Origin: Methylotenera sp.
GTDB lineage: Bacteria; Pseudomonadota; Gammaproteobacteria; Burkholderiales; Methylophilaceae
Assembly (NCBI GenBank): GCA_020622105.1
Contig: JAHRYP010000008.1
Span: forward strand, 1-64,000
Direction: 5' to 3'
Length of the DNA stretch: 64,000 bases
The notes under the pieces are model-generated. The model saw only the letters and a list, made by a program, of their open reading frames with translations. It ran no database searches and was not told the origin of the DNA. Numbering within the stretch: the first letter of the stretch is position 1; every line of letters starts with the position of its first letter. The position numbers and the translations under genes are program-made. Shown here piece after piece: positions 28,788-38,278 of this stretch.

Positions 28788-29426
28788 TTAGAGGCCTATT
28801 GCATTGTCCATAAAATGCACTTCACCTGAGGCTAAATCATAAATACCGCCCACGATCGCAATTTGCCTGCTTGCCAGCATGTCCTGCAATATCTCGCTAC
28901 TGTGCATAATTTCATCCATCTGCACCTGTACGCTTAACGCACAAACCTTGGCCACAAATTCAGCATTAGATGAATCTCGCTGCTCGAGTATGCTTTTTTC
29001 CAGCCGCACGGCAGGCTTGATCAGATTGGTAATCTCACCGATATGTCCGTCTTTAAAATTATCGCAGGCGGCTTTTACCGCACCGCAACCGGTATGCCCC
29101 AACACTACGATTAACTTGCTACCCAGATATTTACAGCCGAACTCCAGGCTGCCAATGGCTTTATCTGAGGCAATATTACCAGCCAGACGCACACTGAATA
29201 CATCACCTAAAGCCTGATCAAACACCATTTCTACCGGTGCGCGTGAGTCGCTGCAACTCAACATGGAAACAAAAGGATGCTGCTTATCTTTAGTCATCAT
29301 CACCAGATTATGCAGGTCTTTATTAGCAGTCAGATTATTGGCAAAGCGATGATTACCGTCAATCAGAATATCAAGCGCCTCTTGCGGCGTCATTTTATCG
29401 CGGTCGAGTAATGGGTGTTTATACAT
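28788..29426 (-). CDS. can: Beta-class carbonic anhydrase
   Basis: Interconverts CO2 and bicarbonate in the cytoplasm. The 212-residue protein shows zinc ligands C58, H111 and C114 with the D60-R62 dyad in SCSDSRAPVE, and GHTGCGAVKAA. Length and motifs fit the Can/CynT family. The ATG has an AGGA site about eight bases upstream. It is a single-gene unit between two terminators. Bicarbonate supply would support carboxylases; no pathway partner is adjacent. Confidence 0.93.
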   Translation of the reverse strand: MYKHPLLDRDKMTPQEALDILIDGNHRFANNLTANKDLHNLVMMTKDKQHPFVSMLSCSDSRAPVEMVFDQALGDVFSVRLAGNIASDKAIGSLEFGCKYLGSKLIVVLGHTGCGAVKAACDNFKDGHIGEITNLIKPAVRLEKSILEQRDSSNAEFVAKVCALSVQVQMDEIMHSSEILQDMLASRQIAIVGGIYDLASGEVHFMDNAIGL

Positions 29427-29514
29427 GCGGGATTCCTGAATTAAGTTTCAGGATGCAATTATACCTGAGAGGTGCGATATGCATTACAACTGTAGCAATA
29501 CAGCTATCTTTAAG

Positions 29515-29543
29515 CAAAAAAAAGCCCGCTACGGGAGCGGGCT
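29515..29543 (-). terminator. Intrinsic terminator of the phosphate porin gene
   Basis: AGCCCGCT (29523-29530) and AGCGGGCT (29536-29543) form a GC-rich stem with a 5-base loop. On the minus strand it is followed by eight T. It lies about 37 bases beyond the porin stop. Confidence 0.85.
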
Positions 29544-29579
29544 AAAAGGGAGATTTAAATATTAACTAGATTGGATTTC

Positions 29580-30956
29580 TTAGAAATCCATCTGAGCGCG
29601 CATTGTGATTGCTTTTTCATCTTTAGCTTGACCTGTACCAGACACAATATCTTTATCAAACGATGAATCAACATAGTTCAACATCAGACGTGTATTTGGT
29701 GTTGGAATAAATTTCAAACCAACAGTCCATGCATCAACTTGTGCTGGAGCAGTAGCTGCTAATAAACCAGCATCTCTAAAATCCTTGCCATCAAAATCAG
29801 AATAACGAACACCGATTTCCCAAGCACCACCTGAGAATGTTGCTGGATCAAAGTTTTTCGCTGGACTTAAACGATCAAACTTACCGCCTTTATATGATGA
29901 AGCATATTTCTCACCAGTAATCATCCAAGACGCTGACGCATACCAAGAATCAACGTCCATATCACCTTCTGTTACATGATCGTAAGTCGCGCGAATCCAC
30001 TCTGATTGTAATTTTACTGGGCCGAATGCAAATGCCCCCTCTAAACCAGTACGAGTTCTTTTCGTATCTGCTGCCAAAGTATTAACGGTAAAACCATAAC
30101 CTTTTGACTCACTGTTTGAAGCAACAGCCATAGTTTTACTTTGCGTACCATTTGAATATGCCGCTGCAACATGATAAACGTTATCTTTATTTTCTGTTAA
30201 TTCTGCAAAGTTATAACCTATACGACCGATTACGTCATTGCCTTCATCTTTTTTGCCTTCAACATTGCTTCTACCCTCACCGGTTGAGAATGCTAAAGCA
30301 TAGAACATACCTTTAACTGGTTCACCGTGAATCATTGCGCCGATTTCTTTACCTGGAACCAATTTATTAGCTAGTGAACGCTCTTGGAAATCAATAAAGC
30401 GAGAGCTTGTTTGCTCTTCTAAGCTGAATGGCATTTTAAATTGACCAAAACGGAAACTGGCTTGTTTCCACCAGTTGATACCAAAGTAAGCTTCATCCAA
30501 TTGATTAGATTTGTCAGCCGATTTATCAGATTCTGCAAAGTTAGCTACCACCTTGTAATCATAATACTTAGCTAATTTACCACTCACGCCTAAATAAGCA
30601 CGACGCACATCAAAGTTTTCTGTAGTGTTATCTTTATTATCATCGCTGTCATATGTGCGATAATCCAACTGCACACGACCTGCTAGAGCAATCGAATTTT
30701 CGCCGTCGCCAGATTCCCAGCTAATACCATTCTTAACTTTACCTGAAACTGAACTGGCTTTTTTCTTCTCTGCAGCTTCTTTTTCACCTGCTCGGCCTTT
30801 TTGCAACAGCGCACCTTCTTCTTCTGTTAACACACCTTTAGCGATCAATGCATTCACAATGTCGTCAGTCGAGTCGGCCATTGCATTAGCACCAAAACCC
30901 AACATAAATGAGCCTGCTACTGCTGCGGCTACCAAGCTACTTAATTTGTAATTCAT
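29580..30956 (-). CDS. Phosphate-selective porin, OprP/OprO family
   Basis: A 458-residue outer-membrane trimeric porin for phosphate or polyphosphate. Signal peptide MNYKLSSLVAAAVAGSFMLGFGANAMA is followed by a short helical segment (IVNALIAKGVLTEEEGALLQKG) and a Lys/Glu-rich linker, then a beta-barrel with GRVQLDYRTYDSD and NVRRAYLG-type strands, ending in a terminal Phe (MRAQMDF) as required for barrel insertion. The Pho box about 70 bases upstream indicates PhoB-dependent induction, shared with pstS in this window. Divergent from the EAL-GGDEF gene. Confidence 0.9.
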   Translation of the reverse strand: MNYKLSSLVAAAVAGSFMLGFGANAMADSTDDIVNALIAKGVLTEEEGALLQKGRAGEKEAAEKKKASSVSGKVKNGISWESGDGENSIALAGRVQLDYRTYDSDDNKDNTTENFDVRRAYLGVSGKLAKYYDYKVVANFAESDKSADKSNQLDEAYFGINWWKQASFRFGQFKMPFSLEEQTSSRFIDFQERSLANKLVPGKEIGAMIHGEPVKGMFYALAFSTGEGRSNVEGKKDEGNDVIGRIGYNFAELTENKDNVYHVAAAYSNGTQSKTMAVASNSESKGYGFTVNTLAADTKRTRTGLEGAFAFGPVKLQSEWIRATYDHVTEGDMDVDSWYASASWMITGEKYASSYKGGKFDRLSPAKNFDPATFSGGAWEIGVRYSDFDGKDFRDAGLLAATAPAQVDAWTVGLKFIPTPNTRLMLNYVDSSFDKDIVSGTGQAKDEKAITMRAQMDF

Positions 30957-31024
30957 TTAAAATCCCTCTTGTTTTAAGAAATGTTTACTGCGTTTTTCAA
31001 CAAGGGGGATTTTGCGGCGATTGT

Positions 31025-31042
31025 GTGACATTTTGATGACAG
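31025..31042 (-). promoter_or_regulatory. Pho box upstream of the phosphate porin
   Basis: On the minus strand CTGTCATCAAAATGTCAC contains two 7-base repeats (CTGTCAT, ATGTCAC) with an 11-base period, matching the PhoB consensus. It is almost identical in layout to the box before pstS at 38200-38217. The rest of the 282-base divergent region (30957-31238) shows nothing else clear; the EAL-GGDEF promoter was not identified. Confidence 0.82.
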
Positions 31043-31238
31043 ATAATTATTTGGTAAAAAAAACGTCATCTATGTTGTATTTTTGCAACAAACTTTTATC
31101 TACCTGCCATCTATAAATTTAAGGTTATTCAACTCAGGCTGTATAAAAATAACAAGATCACTTCTAAACAAGCACAATCATATAACTGCCACATTATTTA
31201 AATATCATCGCCATAAATAATTACAAATTGACCTGAAT

Positions 31239-32996
31239 ATGAGCACTAATATTGTTTTCCTCAATAGTAATAAATATCAGGAAAATACCGCTGATGACAT
31301 AGAAAAAAAGCTACATGACATCATTAGCAACAAGCGTTTAAGTGCGGTGTTTCAACCCATCATTGATATAAAAACCGCTAAAATTATTGGTCATGAAGGT
31401 CTCATCAGAGGTCCTGCAGACAGTCCATTACATTCACCCATCAAGTTATTTAACACTGCGCGTCATTACGGCCTGGTAGCTGAGCTGGAATACCTGGCAA
31501 GACACGAAGTACTTCAATCGTTTTATGATCTTAACGGTGTGGGTAAGGTTTTTCTGAATGTGAGTCCCGATGTATTTTTAAGCAAATACTCTCGAGGCGG
31601 AGAAACACTAAAATATATCGATGAGATCGGCCTGACGCCACAGCAGGTTGTAATTGAACTCACAGAAAACACCCCTAGCAATGATTACAGGCTGCTGCGT
31701 GAAGCCTGCTACTACTATCGTGCGATGGGGTTTGAAATTGCAATCGATGATTTGGGGGAAGGCTTCTCCAGTCTGCGCATGTGGTCTGAACTGCGCCCAG
31801 ACTATGTAAAGATAGATCAGCACTTCATTCAGGGTATCAATCATGACCCGTTAAAGCTGCAGTTTGTACGCTCAATTCAGGAAATAGCCAACAAATCTGG
31901 TGCGCGTATTGTGGCAGAAGGTATAGAAACTGAAGAGGAACTCATCGCTATCCGTGACATCGGTATTGCGCTGGGTCAGGGCTACCATATTACCCGCCCG
32001 CAGAACCATCCGGCCAAGACTATTCCAGCTCATATTAAACAAACTTTGGGCGCAAAATACGTTAACAAACAACAATTCAACCAGCCCACCACCGTTGAAA
32101 GTTTAATGAAACAGTCGCCATACGTTGCGCCGGAGCTATCCAACGATGCCGTGCTTCACCTGTTTGAACTTCATGCTGAAATCAATTCAATTCCTGTCGT
32201 TAAAAATGGCATTCCTGTTGGCATCATCAGCCGCTATCACATCACCAGTCAGTTCTCTAAACAATACTATAGAGAGCTATATGGCAAAAGCGCCTGCGAA
32301 ATAGTGATGGATGGCAGGCCGGTCATCGTAGAAAAATCAGTCAGTTTGCATGACTTGAGCGACCTCATGCTGCAGAGTGACCCGCAGTATCTATCCATCG
32401 GTTTTATCGTGACAGAAAACGGAACCTATGCTGGCATGGGTAGCGGACACGACTTGCTACGCCAGTTTACACAAATGCAGATTAGCGCAGCCCGTTACGC
32501 CAACCCGTTAACACTGCTACCAGGCAATGTGCCTATCAATGAACATATTGATGGGCTTTTGAGTACAAAAACAGCATTCACGGCGTGTTATTTTGATCTG
32601 GATTTTTTTAAACCATTCAATGACATGCACGGTTATAAAAAAGGCGATGACGTTATCCAATTAATAGGAACGCTATTAACAGAGCATTGCTGCAAAGAGT
32701 TTGATTTTATCGGTCATATTGGTGGCGATGATTTTATTGTGCTATTTCAAAGCCAAAACTGGAAACAGCGTTGCGAAACGATTCTTGCGCGCTTTGCCGA
32801 GGTTGCCAAATGGTTCTATAGCGCAGAAGAACGAGAACGCGGTGGTATGGAAGTAGAAGATCGTCTAGGTAACCGCACGTTTCAACCACTCATGAGCATC
32901 TCTATCGGCGCTGTCATCGCAGGGCCTGAGCAGTTTGAATCACCGCACGAGGTTTCAAGTGCCGCTGCAATTGCAAAAAAACAAGCAAAAAAATAA
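31239..32996 (+). CDS. EAL-CBS-GGDEF cyclic-di-GMP signalling protein
   Basis: A 585-residue cytoplasmic protein without membrane spans. The phosphodiesterase domain comes first (about 25-270): EGL at 53-55 replaces EAL, with NVSP, ELTEN, IDDLGEGFSS, VKID, AEGIET and GQGY all present, so metal and general-base residues look intact. A CBS pair follows (about 285-410), which usually binds adenine nucleotides. The diguanylate cyclase domain has GGDDF at 495-499 in place of GGDEF and DLDFFKPFND; its C-terminus is short. The order with the phosphodiesterase first and a central CBS sensor suggests energy-state-dependent switching between making and degrading c-di-GMP; inference. Either activity could be lost without assay. 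Confidence 0.88.
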   Translation: MSTNIVFLNSNKYQENTADDIEKKLHDIISNKRLSAVFQPIIDIKTAKIIGHEGLIRGPADSPLHSPIKLFNTARHYGLVAELEYLARHEVLQSFYDLNGVGKVFLNVSPDVFLSKYSRGGETLKYIDEIGLTPQQVVIELTENTPSNDYRLLREACYYYRAMGFEIAIDDLGEGFSSLRMWSELRPDYVKIDQHFIQGINHDPLKLQFVRSIQEIANKSGARIVAEGIETEEELIAIRDIGIALGQGYHITRPQNHPAKTIPAHIKQTLGAKYVNKQQFNQPTTVESLMKQSPYVAPELSNDAVLHLFELHAEINSIPVVKNGIPVGIISRYHITSQFSKQYYRELYGKSACEIVMDGRPVIVEKSVSLHDLSDLMLQSDPQYLSIGFIVTENGTYAGMGSGHDLLRQFTQMQISAARYANPLTLLPGNVPINEHIDGLLSTKTAFTACYFDLDFFKPFNDMHGYKKGDDVIQLIGTLLTEHCCKEFDFIGHIGGDDFIVLFQSQNWKQRCETILARFAEVAKWFYSAEERERGGMEVEDRLGNRTFQPLMSISIGAVIAGPEQFESPHEVSSAAAIAKKQAKK

Positions 32997-33061
32997 TCGG
33001 TAATTCTTTATTTATTGAGCAACGAATGTAGTAACTACAATTCATTAACATCAGAATAAAC

Positions 33062-33097
33062 AATAAAGCCCTCAAGTTTCCACTTGAGGGCTTTATT
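33062..33097. terminator. Bidirectional terminator between the EAL-GGDEF gene and lysS
   Basis: AATAAAGCCCTCAAG (33062-33076) and CTTGAGGGCTTTATT (33083-33097) form a perfect 15-bp stem with a 6-base loop, GC-rich near the loop and T-rich on both outer arms. It lies between two convergent genes. Confidence 0.88.
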
Positions 33098-33127
33098 AAA
33101 TTTGACTGCTAATTAAGCACTATGTAG

Positions 33128-34684
33128 TTAAGCTTCAGCACGCATATGCGGGAACAGAATTACATCACGGATACTTGGGCTATCCGTGATCATCATAACC
33201 AAACGGTCAATACCAATACCACAGCCGCCAGTCGGTGGCATGCCGTATTCGAGTGCACGGATAAAGTCAGCATCGTAGTACATTGCTTCCTGGTCACCCG
33301 CTTCTTTTGCCTTCATTTGCGCATGGAAACGCGCGGCCTGATCTTCCGCATCATTCAACTCACTGAAACCATTGGCAATTTCACGGCCGGTCACAAACAG
33401 CTCAAAACGCTCGGTAATTTCTGGGTTAGCATCAGATGCACGCGCTAAAGGTGAAACCTCTACCGGGTAATCAATAATATAGGTCGGGTTCCACAATTGT
33501 GATTCAGCTGTTTCTTCAAACAATGCCAATTGCAATGCGCCTAATCCTGCATGATCAAAAGGCTTGGTGCCAAATTTCAATATTTCGGCACGCAGGAAGG
33601 CTGCATCATGCAGTTGTTCCAGCGTGTATTGCGGTGCGTATTTCTGAATCGCGCCAACAATCGTCAAGCGTTCAAACGGCTTGCTCAAATCCAGCTCACG
33701 GCCTTGGTATTGCAGCACGGCAGAACCTGTTGCAGCAATTGCTGCAGCACGGATACAGCGCTCAGTGAAATCCATGAGCCATAAGTAATCAGTGTAAGCT
33801 GCGTAGAATTCCATCATCGTGAATTCAGGGTTATGGCGTACACTTAAACCTTCGTTACGGAAGTTACGGTTGACTTCAAACACACGATCAAAACCGCCAA
33901 CCACCAAGCGCTTCAAATATAACTCAGGCGCAATACGCATAAACATCTGCATATCAAGCGCGTTGTGATGCGTAATGAAAGGTTTAGCCGATGCACCGCC
34001 CGGGATCGGGTGCAGCATTGGTGTTTCCACTTCTAGAAACTGGTTGTCGATCATAAAGCTGCGGATTGCAGATACCACTTTACTGCGTGCGACAAAAGTC
34101 GCACGTGTTTCTTCAGACACGATTAAATCGACATAGCGCTGACGGTATTTGACTTCCTGATCTTGCAGACCATGAAATTTTTCCGGCAGCGGACGCAGTG
34201 ATTTGGTCAGCAGGCGCAATGCAGATACTTTAATTGAAAGCTCACCCGTTTTGGTTTTAAACAACACACCTTCTGCGGCAACAATATCACCTAAATCCCA
34301 ATGCTTGAACGCATCGTAACTAGCCTCGCTGTCAGCAGAGGTCAGATTATCTTTTGAGATAAATAACTGAATGCGGCCTGTACTGTCTTGCACAGTAGCA
34401 AAGCTGGCTTTACCCATGACGCGTTTCAGCATCATACGGCCAGCGATGCTCACGCGAACGGCTTTCGGGTCGAGCACTTCGTTATCAAAGCCACCAAATT
34501 CAGCATGTAGTTCTGAGGCTTTATGCTCTGGCTTGAAATCATTAGGGAAAGCAGCGCCGCCACTTGCCTTGGCTGTCTCTCGGATAGCTTTTAACTTTTC
34601 ACGGCGCTCGGCAATAACGTGATTCTCGTCCTGATGAACGACTTCTGTATTCTGCTGATTATTTTCTGTATTGCTCACACTCAT
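33128..34684 (-). CDS. lysS: Lysyl-tRNA synthetase, class II
   Basis: Charges tRNA-Lys. The 518-residue protein carries an N-terminal OB-fold anticodon domain ([32 protein letters not shown]) and the class II core: motif 1 [21 protein letters not shown], motif 2 [20 protein letters not shown], motif 3 [14 protein letters not shown]. An N-terminal polar tail of about 25 residues is normal. The start overlaps the prfB stop by four bases, the conserved prfB-lysS operon order. Confidence 0.96.
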   Translation of the reverse strand: MSVSNTENNQQNTEVVHQDENHVIAERREKLKAIRETAKASGGAAFPNDFKPEHKASELHAEFGGFDNEVLDPKAVRVSIAGRMMLKRVMGKASFATVQDSTGRIQLFISKDNLTSADSEASYDAFKHWDLGDIVAAEGVLFKTKTGELSIKVSALRLLTKSLRPLPEKFHGLQDQEVKYRQRYVDLIVSEETRATFVARSKVVSAIRSFMIDNQFLEVETPMLHPIPGGASAKPFITHHNALDMQMFMRIAPELYLKRLVVGGFDRVFEVNRNFRNEGLSVRHNPEFTMMEFYAAYTDYLWLMDFTERCIRAAAIAATGSAVLQYQGRELDLSKPFERLTIVGAIQKYAPQYTLEQLHDAAFLRAEILKFGTKPFDHAGLGALQLALFEETAESQLWNPTYIIDYPVEVSPLARASDANPEITERFELFVTGREIANGFSELNDAEDQAARFHAQMKAKEAGDQEAMYYDADFIRALEYGMPPTGGCGIGIDRLVMMITDSPSIRDVILFPHMRAEA

Positions 34685-35785
34685 ACTCCCTGCTTCAAAC
34701 TTTCTGTAATAAATGGGTCAAGGTCGCCATCCAGCACACCTTGTGTATTGCCAATCTCTACGCCGGTTCGCAAATCCTTGATGCGTGACTGATCGAGCAC
34801 ATAAGAGCGAATCTGATGCCCCCAGCCGATATCGGTTTTAGCATCTTCCAGCGCCTGCTTCTCCTGATTGCGCTTATTCAGCTCCAGGTTATACAGTGCG
34901 CCACGCAACATACTCATCGCTTCATCTTTGTTACGATGCTGTGAACGATCGTTCTGGCATTGCACTACCACGCCGGTTGGAATATGCGTAATACGCACGG
35001 CCGAATCCGTCTTGTTAATATGCTGACCGCCGGCACCGCTGGCACGATAGGTATCAATACGCAAATCGGCAGGATTGATGTCGATCTGAATCGAATCATC
35101 CACTTCCGGGAAAATCTGCACACTGGCAAAGCTGGTATGGCGTTTGGCATTGGAGTCAAATGGTGACTTGCGCACCAGTCTATGCACACCATTTTCTGTG
35201 CGCAAAGTACCATAAGCATAATCACCGGTCACTTTGATGGATGCGCCTTTAATACCGGCCACATCACCTTCAGACTCTTCCAGCACCTCAACTTTAAACC
35301 CTTTGCGCTCACAGTAACGCAAGTACATACGCAGCAGCATATTCGCCCAGTCCTGTGCCTCAGTGCCGCCACTACCGGATTGGAATTCAATAAAGCAATT
35401 ATTTGGGTCCATCGGTTGTGAAAACATGCGCCGGAATTCCATTTCTGAAATCTGTTTTTCCAGTGCTTGGGAATCCGCTGCGACACTTAATAAAGTGTCA
35501 TCATCATTTTCTTCACGCGCCATTTCAAACAGCTCTTGCGCATCCTTAAGGCCGCTCTCAAGCCCTATCAGAGTATTAACAACCAGTTCGAGTTCACGCT
35601 TTTCTTTGCCAAGTTTCTGACTTTTAGCGTTGTCATCCCAAATTTTCGGGTCTTCTAATAAACCGTTAACTTCTTCCAGACGTTGACTTTTGCTTTCAAA
35701 GTCAAAGATACCCCCGAAGGGCATTGTTGCGCTCGCCTAAATCGCTCAGGCGATTGGCGATGATATTGAGTTGCTCCGCTTCCAT
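34681..35785 (-). CDS. prfB: Peptide chain release factor 2, expressed through a +1 programmed frameshift
   Basis: Releases nascent chains at UAA and UGA. Translation starts at the ATG at 35785 ([20 protein letters not shown]), runs 27 codons to CTT TGA (35702-35707), then continues in +1 frame as [12 protein letters not shown]; the CGG GGG TAT CTT TGA context with an internal Shine-Dalgarno-like GGGGG is the classic autoregulatory RF2 site. The reconstructed protein is 367 residues with SPF (stop-codon recognition) and GGQ in [18 protein letters not shown] (peptidyl hydrolysis). The feature spans both frames. The stop overlaps the lysS start. Confidence 0.96.
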
Positions 35786-35868
35786 AACGACTAAACTTCA
35801 TGACTAAAACACAGCATTATACAACAAGTACTTAACTGGGTTGCTGGGCACAAAGCTTTACCACATCA

Positions 35869-36270
35869 TCACTTAACAACTTCTCCGTCTTCTTTAACAA
35901 AAGTACCGATATCTGGGTTCTCAAGAGTGGTCAGCACAAGCTCTGAAGGACGACATAATTTAACACCTTTAGCCGTTACCACTATCGGGCGGTTAATCAA
36001 CACAGGATGCTGCATGATTGCGTCTATCAAAGTCTCATCAGATAAACTCAAATTATCTAAACCCAACTCCAGATAAGGGGTGCCTTTTTCACGCAGAATG
36101 TCGCGCACAGCACATCCCATCAGGGTAATTAATTCCAGCAAGCGCTCGCGGCTAGGCGGGGTTTTAAGATATTCAATCACTTCTGGCTCTACTCCACTGG
36201 CACGTATCATTGCCAGTGTGTTGCGTGAAGTGCCGCAAGCAGGATTATGGTAAATCGTTACATTGCTCAT
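35869..36270 (-). CDS. arsC: ArsC-family arsenate reductase (glutaredoxin type)
   Basis: A 133-residue thioredoxin-fold protein of the glutaredoxin-dependent ArsC family. It has HNPACGTSRNTL with catalytic C12 and the conserved NRPIVVT segment. The arginine triad of classical E. coli ArsC is represented by the Arg of NRPI and others that I cannot assign reliably, so activity toward arsenate is probable rather than certain. No ars transporter is adjacent and the ArsR-type gene in this window is 21 kb away. Single-gene unit upstream of prfB. Confidence 0.85.
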   Translation of the reverse strand: MSNVTIYHNPACGTSRNTLAMIRASGVEPEVIEYLKTPPSRERLLELITLMGCAVRDILREKGTPYLELGLDNLSLSDETLIDAIMQHPVLINRPIVVTAKGVKLCRPSELVLTTLENPDIGTFVKEDGEVVK

Positions 36271-36456
36271 ATTTCTCCTTTTTTCAGTACCAGCAATAGC
36301 TAATTGTGTGACGATTTTAACCGTAAAAAAACCTCACTAATTCAAATAAATTCCATTTATAAACAATAAATACTCGCAGATTTACCCTCGGGCGGTTAAA
36401 CTTACGAAAATTTTATTTTGTAATAAAAATGTAATAATCAGGGAGATTCTAAAATC

Positions 36457-37113
36457 ATGGCAAATGCTACACTTGGTCGTTTAATGGCAGCGATTTCACC
36501 ACGCAACGACAACTACTTTGTACTATTTAACAGTCTGGCAGACTGTGTCGTTAGAGGCTCAAAAGTATTAGCCATGATGTCAGCAGTAAAAGACTCAACA
36601 AAGTTTGATGAACATTTTGCCGAACTCAGAAAAATCGAATCAGAAGCTGACGAATACACTAGAGAAATTCTGCTCTCTCTGCACAAAACCTTTATCACCC
36701 CGTTTGATCGCCGCGAAATACGCGAACTGGCGATGGCATTAGATGACATCATCGATTACATGGAAGACATTCCGCAAAGTGCAAAAATCTACGGTGAATC
36801 TGCATTTACACCAGAAATGGTTGCACTTAGCCAGATTTTGTTACGTGCCTCAGAAAAAGTACGTGATGCCGTCAGCATGTTATCTGACATGAAAAATTCC
36901 GAGAAAATTTTACGTACCTGTGCTGAGATCAGCGGTATTGAAGGTGAAGCTGACCACGTAATGCGCGCTGGCATGCATCGCTTATTTGCTGAAGAGTCTG
37001 ATGCGCGCACCCTGATTCGCTCAAAAGAACTATATGACATTTTTGAAGAGGCTGTTGATAGCTGTGAAGACGTTGCTGATGTCATCCACGGCGTAGTGTT
37101 AGAGCGCATTTAA
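36457..37113 (+). CDS. DUF47 family PhoU-like regulator of Pit transport
   Basis: A 218-residue all-helical protein of the TIGR00153/DUF47 family, related to PhoU. It starts RLMAAISPRNDNYFVLFNSLADCVVRGSKVL and contains the metal-binding E/D-rich repeats EADEYTREIL and EGEADHVMRAGMHRLF. Such proteins sit next to Pit transporters and control phosphate entry. It is 10 bases upstream of pit. Upstream at 36419-36436 TGTAATA is repeated with an 11-base period, a weak Pho-box-like arrangement (score low). Confidence 0.85.
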   Translation: MANATLGRLMAAISPRNDNYFVLFNSLADCVVRGSKVLAMMSAVKDSTKFDEHFAELRKIESEADEYTREILLSLHKTFITPFDRREIRELAMALDDIIDYMEDIPQSAKIYGESAFTPEMVALSQILLRASEKVRDAVSMLSDMKNSEKILRTCAEISGIEGEADHVMRAGMHRLFAEESDARTLIRSKELYDIFEEAVDSCEDVADVIHGVVLERI

Positions 37114-37123
37114 GGGGCAAGTC

Positions 37124-38128
37124 ATGGATCACGCTATTCTCATTATGGCGTTGCTCGTCATCATCGCCCTCATATTTGACTTTATGAACGGCTTTCACGA
37201 TGCAGCCAACTCCATTGCGCTCATGGTTTCAACGCGCTTACTCACGCCTCAGGCCGCTGTTGCATGGGCAGCTTTTTTCAACTTTATCGCGTTTTTATTC
37301 TTTGGTTTGCACGTCGCTGACACGGTGGGCAAAGGTATTATCGACCCGAATATTGTCACGAATGCCGTGATATTTGGCGCACTTAGCGGTGCTATTGCAT
37401 GGAACGTGATCACCTGGTGGTTTGGTATTCCATCATCCTCATCACATGCGCTGATTGGTGGCCTGCTAGGTGCTGGTGTTGCCCATGCCGGCACTCAAGG
37501 TATCATCATTGGCAGCAAGTTAATTACCACAGGTGTTGCTATTGTGCTGTCTCCAGTGTTTGGCATGCTGCTCGCCATGGTCTTGTCCGTCACAGTACTA
37601 TGGCTGTTCCAGAAGTCATCACCCTACAAAACCGAGAGTAGATTTAATAAAATGCAGTTTATTTCTTCATCTCTGTTCAGTTTGGGCCATGGCGCAAATG
37701 ATGCTCAAAAAACGATGGGCATTATCACCGTGCTGTTGTTTGCCAACGGCTATCTGGAAGGTGATTTTCATGTACCGTTCTGGGTTGTCATTTCATGCCA
37801 GCTGGCAATGGGCTTAGGTACACTGATGGGTGGCTGGCGTATTGTGCGTACCATGGGCATGGGCATTACCAAGGTGCGCCCAACCGGTGCTTTCTGTGCA
37901 CAAACCTCTGGCTCTATCGCATTATTTCTGGCGACCTCACTTGGTATTCCGGTATCAACCACGCATACAATCACGGGTGCAATTGTAGGGGTAGGCGTAT
38001 CACGCCGTGCCTCAGCAGTACGCTGGGGCTTAGCCTCACGCATTGTATGGGCATGGGTGCTGACTATTCCATGTGCAGGTCTCATCGCAGCGATCTCTTA
38101 CCATATCGGGCGCACTTTCCTGCTTTAA
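37124..38128 (+). CDS. pit: Low-affinity inorganic phosphate transporter, PiT family
   Basis: A 334-residue inner-membrane carrier with about ten helices. It shows the duplicated PiT motif: FMNGFHDAANSIALMVSTRLLTP near the N-terminus and FSLGHGANDAQKTMGIITVLLF in the middle, both with the GxxDAAN/GANDAQ phosphate-site residues, and GIPVSTTHTITGAIVG. It imports metal-phosphate or phosphate with protons or sodium. The genetic pairing with DUF47 is the usual one. A terminator follows and pstS starts after it. Confidence 0.93.
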   Translation: MDHAILIMALLVIIALIFDFMNGFHDAANSIALMVSTRLLTPQAAVAWAAFFNFIAFLFFGLHVADTVGKGIIDPNIVTNAVIFGALSGAIAWNVITWWFGIPSSSSHALIGGLLGAGVAHAGTQGIIIGSKLITTGVAIVLSPVFGMLLAMVLSVTVLWLFQKSSPYKTESRFNKMQFISSSLFSLGHGANDAQKTMGIITVLLFANGYLEGDFHVPFWVVISCQLAMGLGTLMGGWRIVRTMGMGITKVRPTGAFCAQTSGSIALFLATSLGIPVSTTHTITGAIVGVGVSRRASAVRWGLASRIVWAWVLTIPCAGLIAAISYHIGRTFLL

Positions 38129-38154
38129 ATTCAATCTGTTAAAGTCAAATTACC

Positions 38155-38186
38155 AAGGGGCTCTACATGAGCCCCTTTAATTTTTC
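38155..38186 (+). terminator. Intrinsic terminator after pit
   Basis: AAGGGGCTC (38155-38163) pairs with GAGCCCCTT (38169-38177) around TACAT, followed by TAATTTTTCT. It separates the low-affinity pit unit from the PhoB-regulated pst operon. Confidence 0.85.
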
Positions 38187-38199
38187 TCTAATTCAAAAT

Positions 38200-38217
38200 T
38201 TGTCATCAATTTGTCAC
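38200..38217 (+). promoter_or_regulatory. Pho box of the pst operon
   Basis: TTGTCATCAATTTGTCAC has two TTGTCAT/C repeats with an 11-base period, matching the PhoB consensus and the porin box. A candidate -10 CATAAAAT lies nine bases further on. The pstS ATG is at 38279 behind AAGGAG. Confidence 0.85.
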
Positions 38218-38278
38218 ATTCCATTCATAAAATGGCATTCAGTTTTATAACGTACTGAATATCAACAAGGAGCATGGA

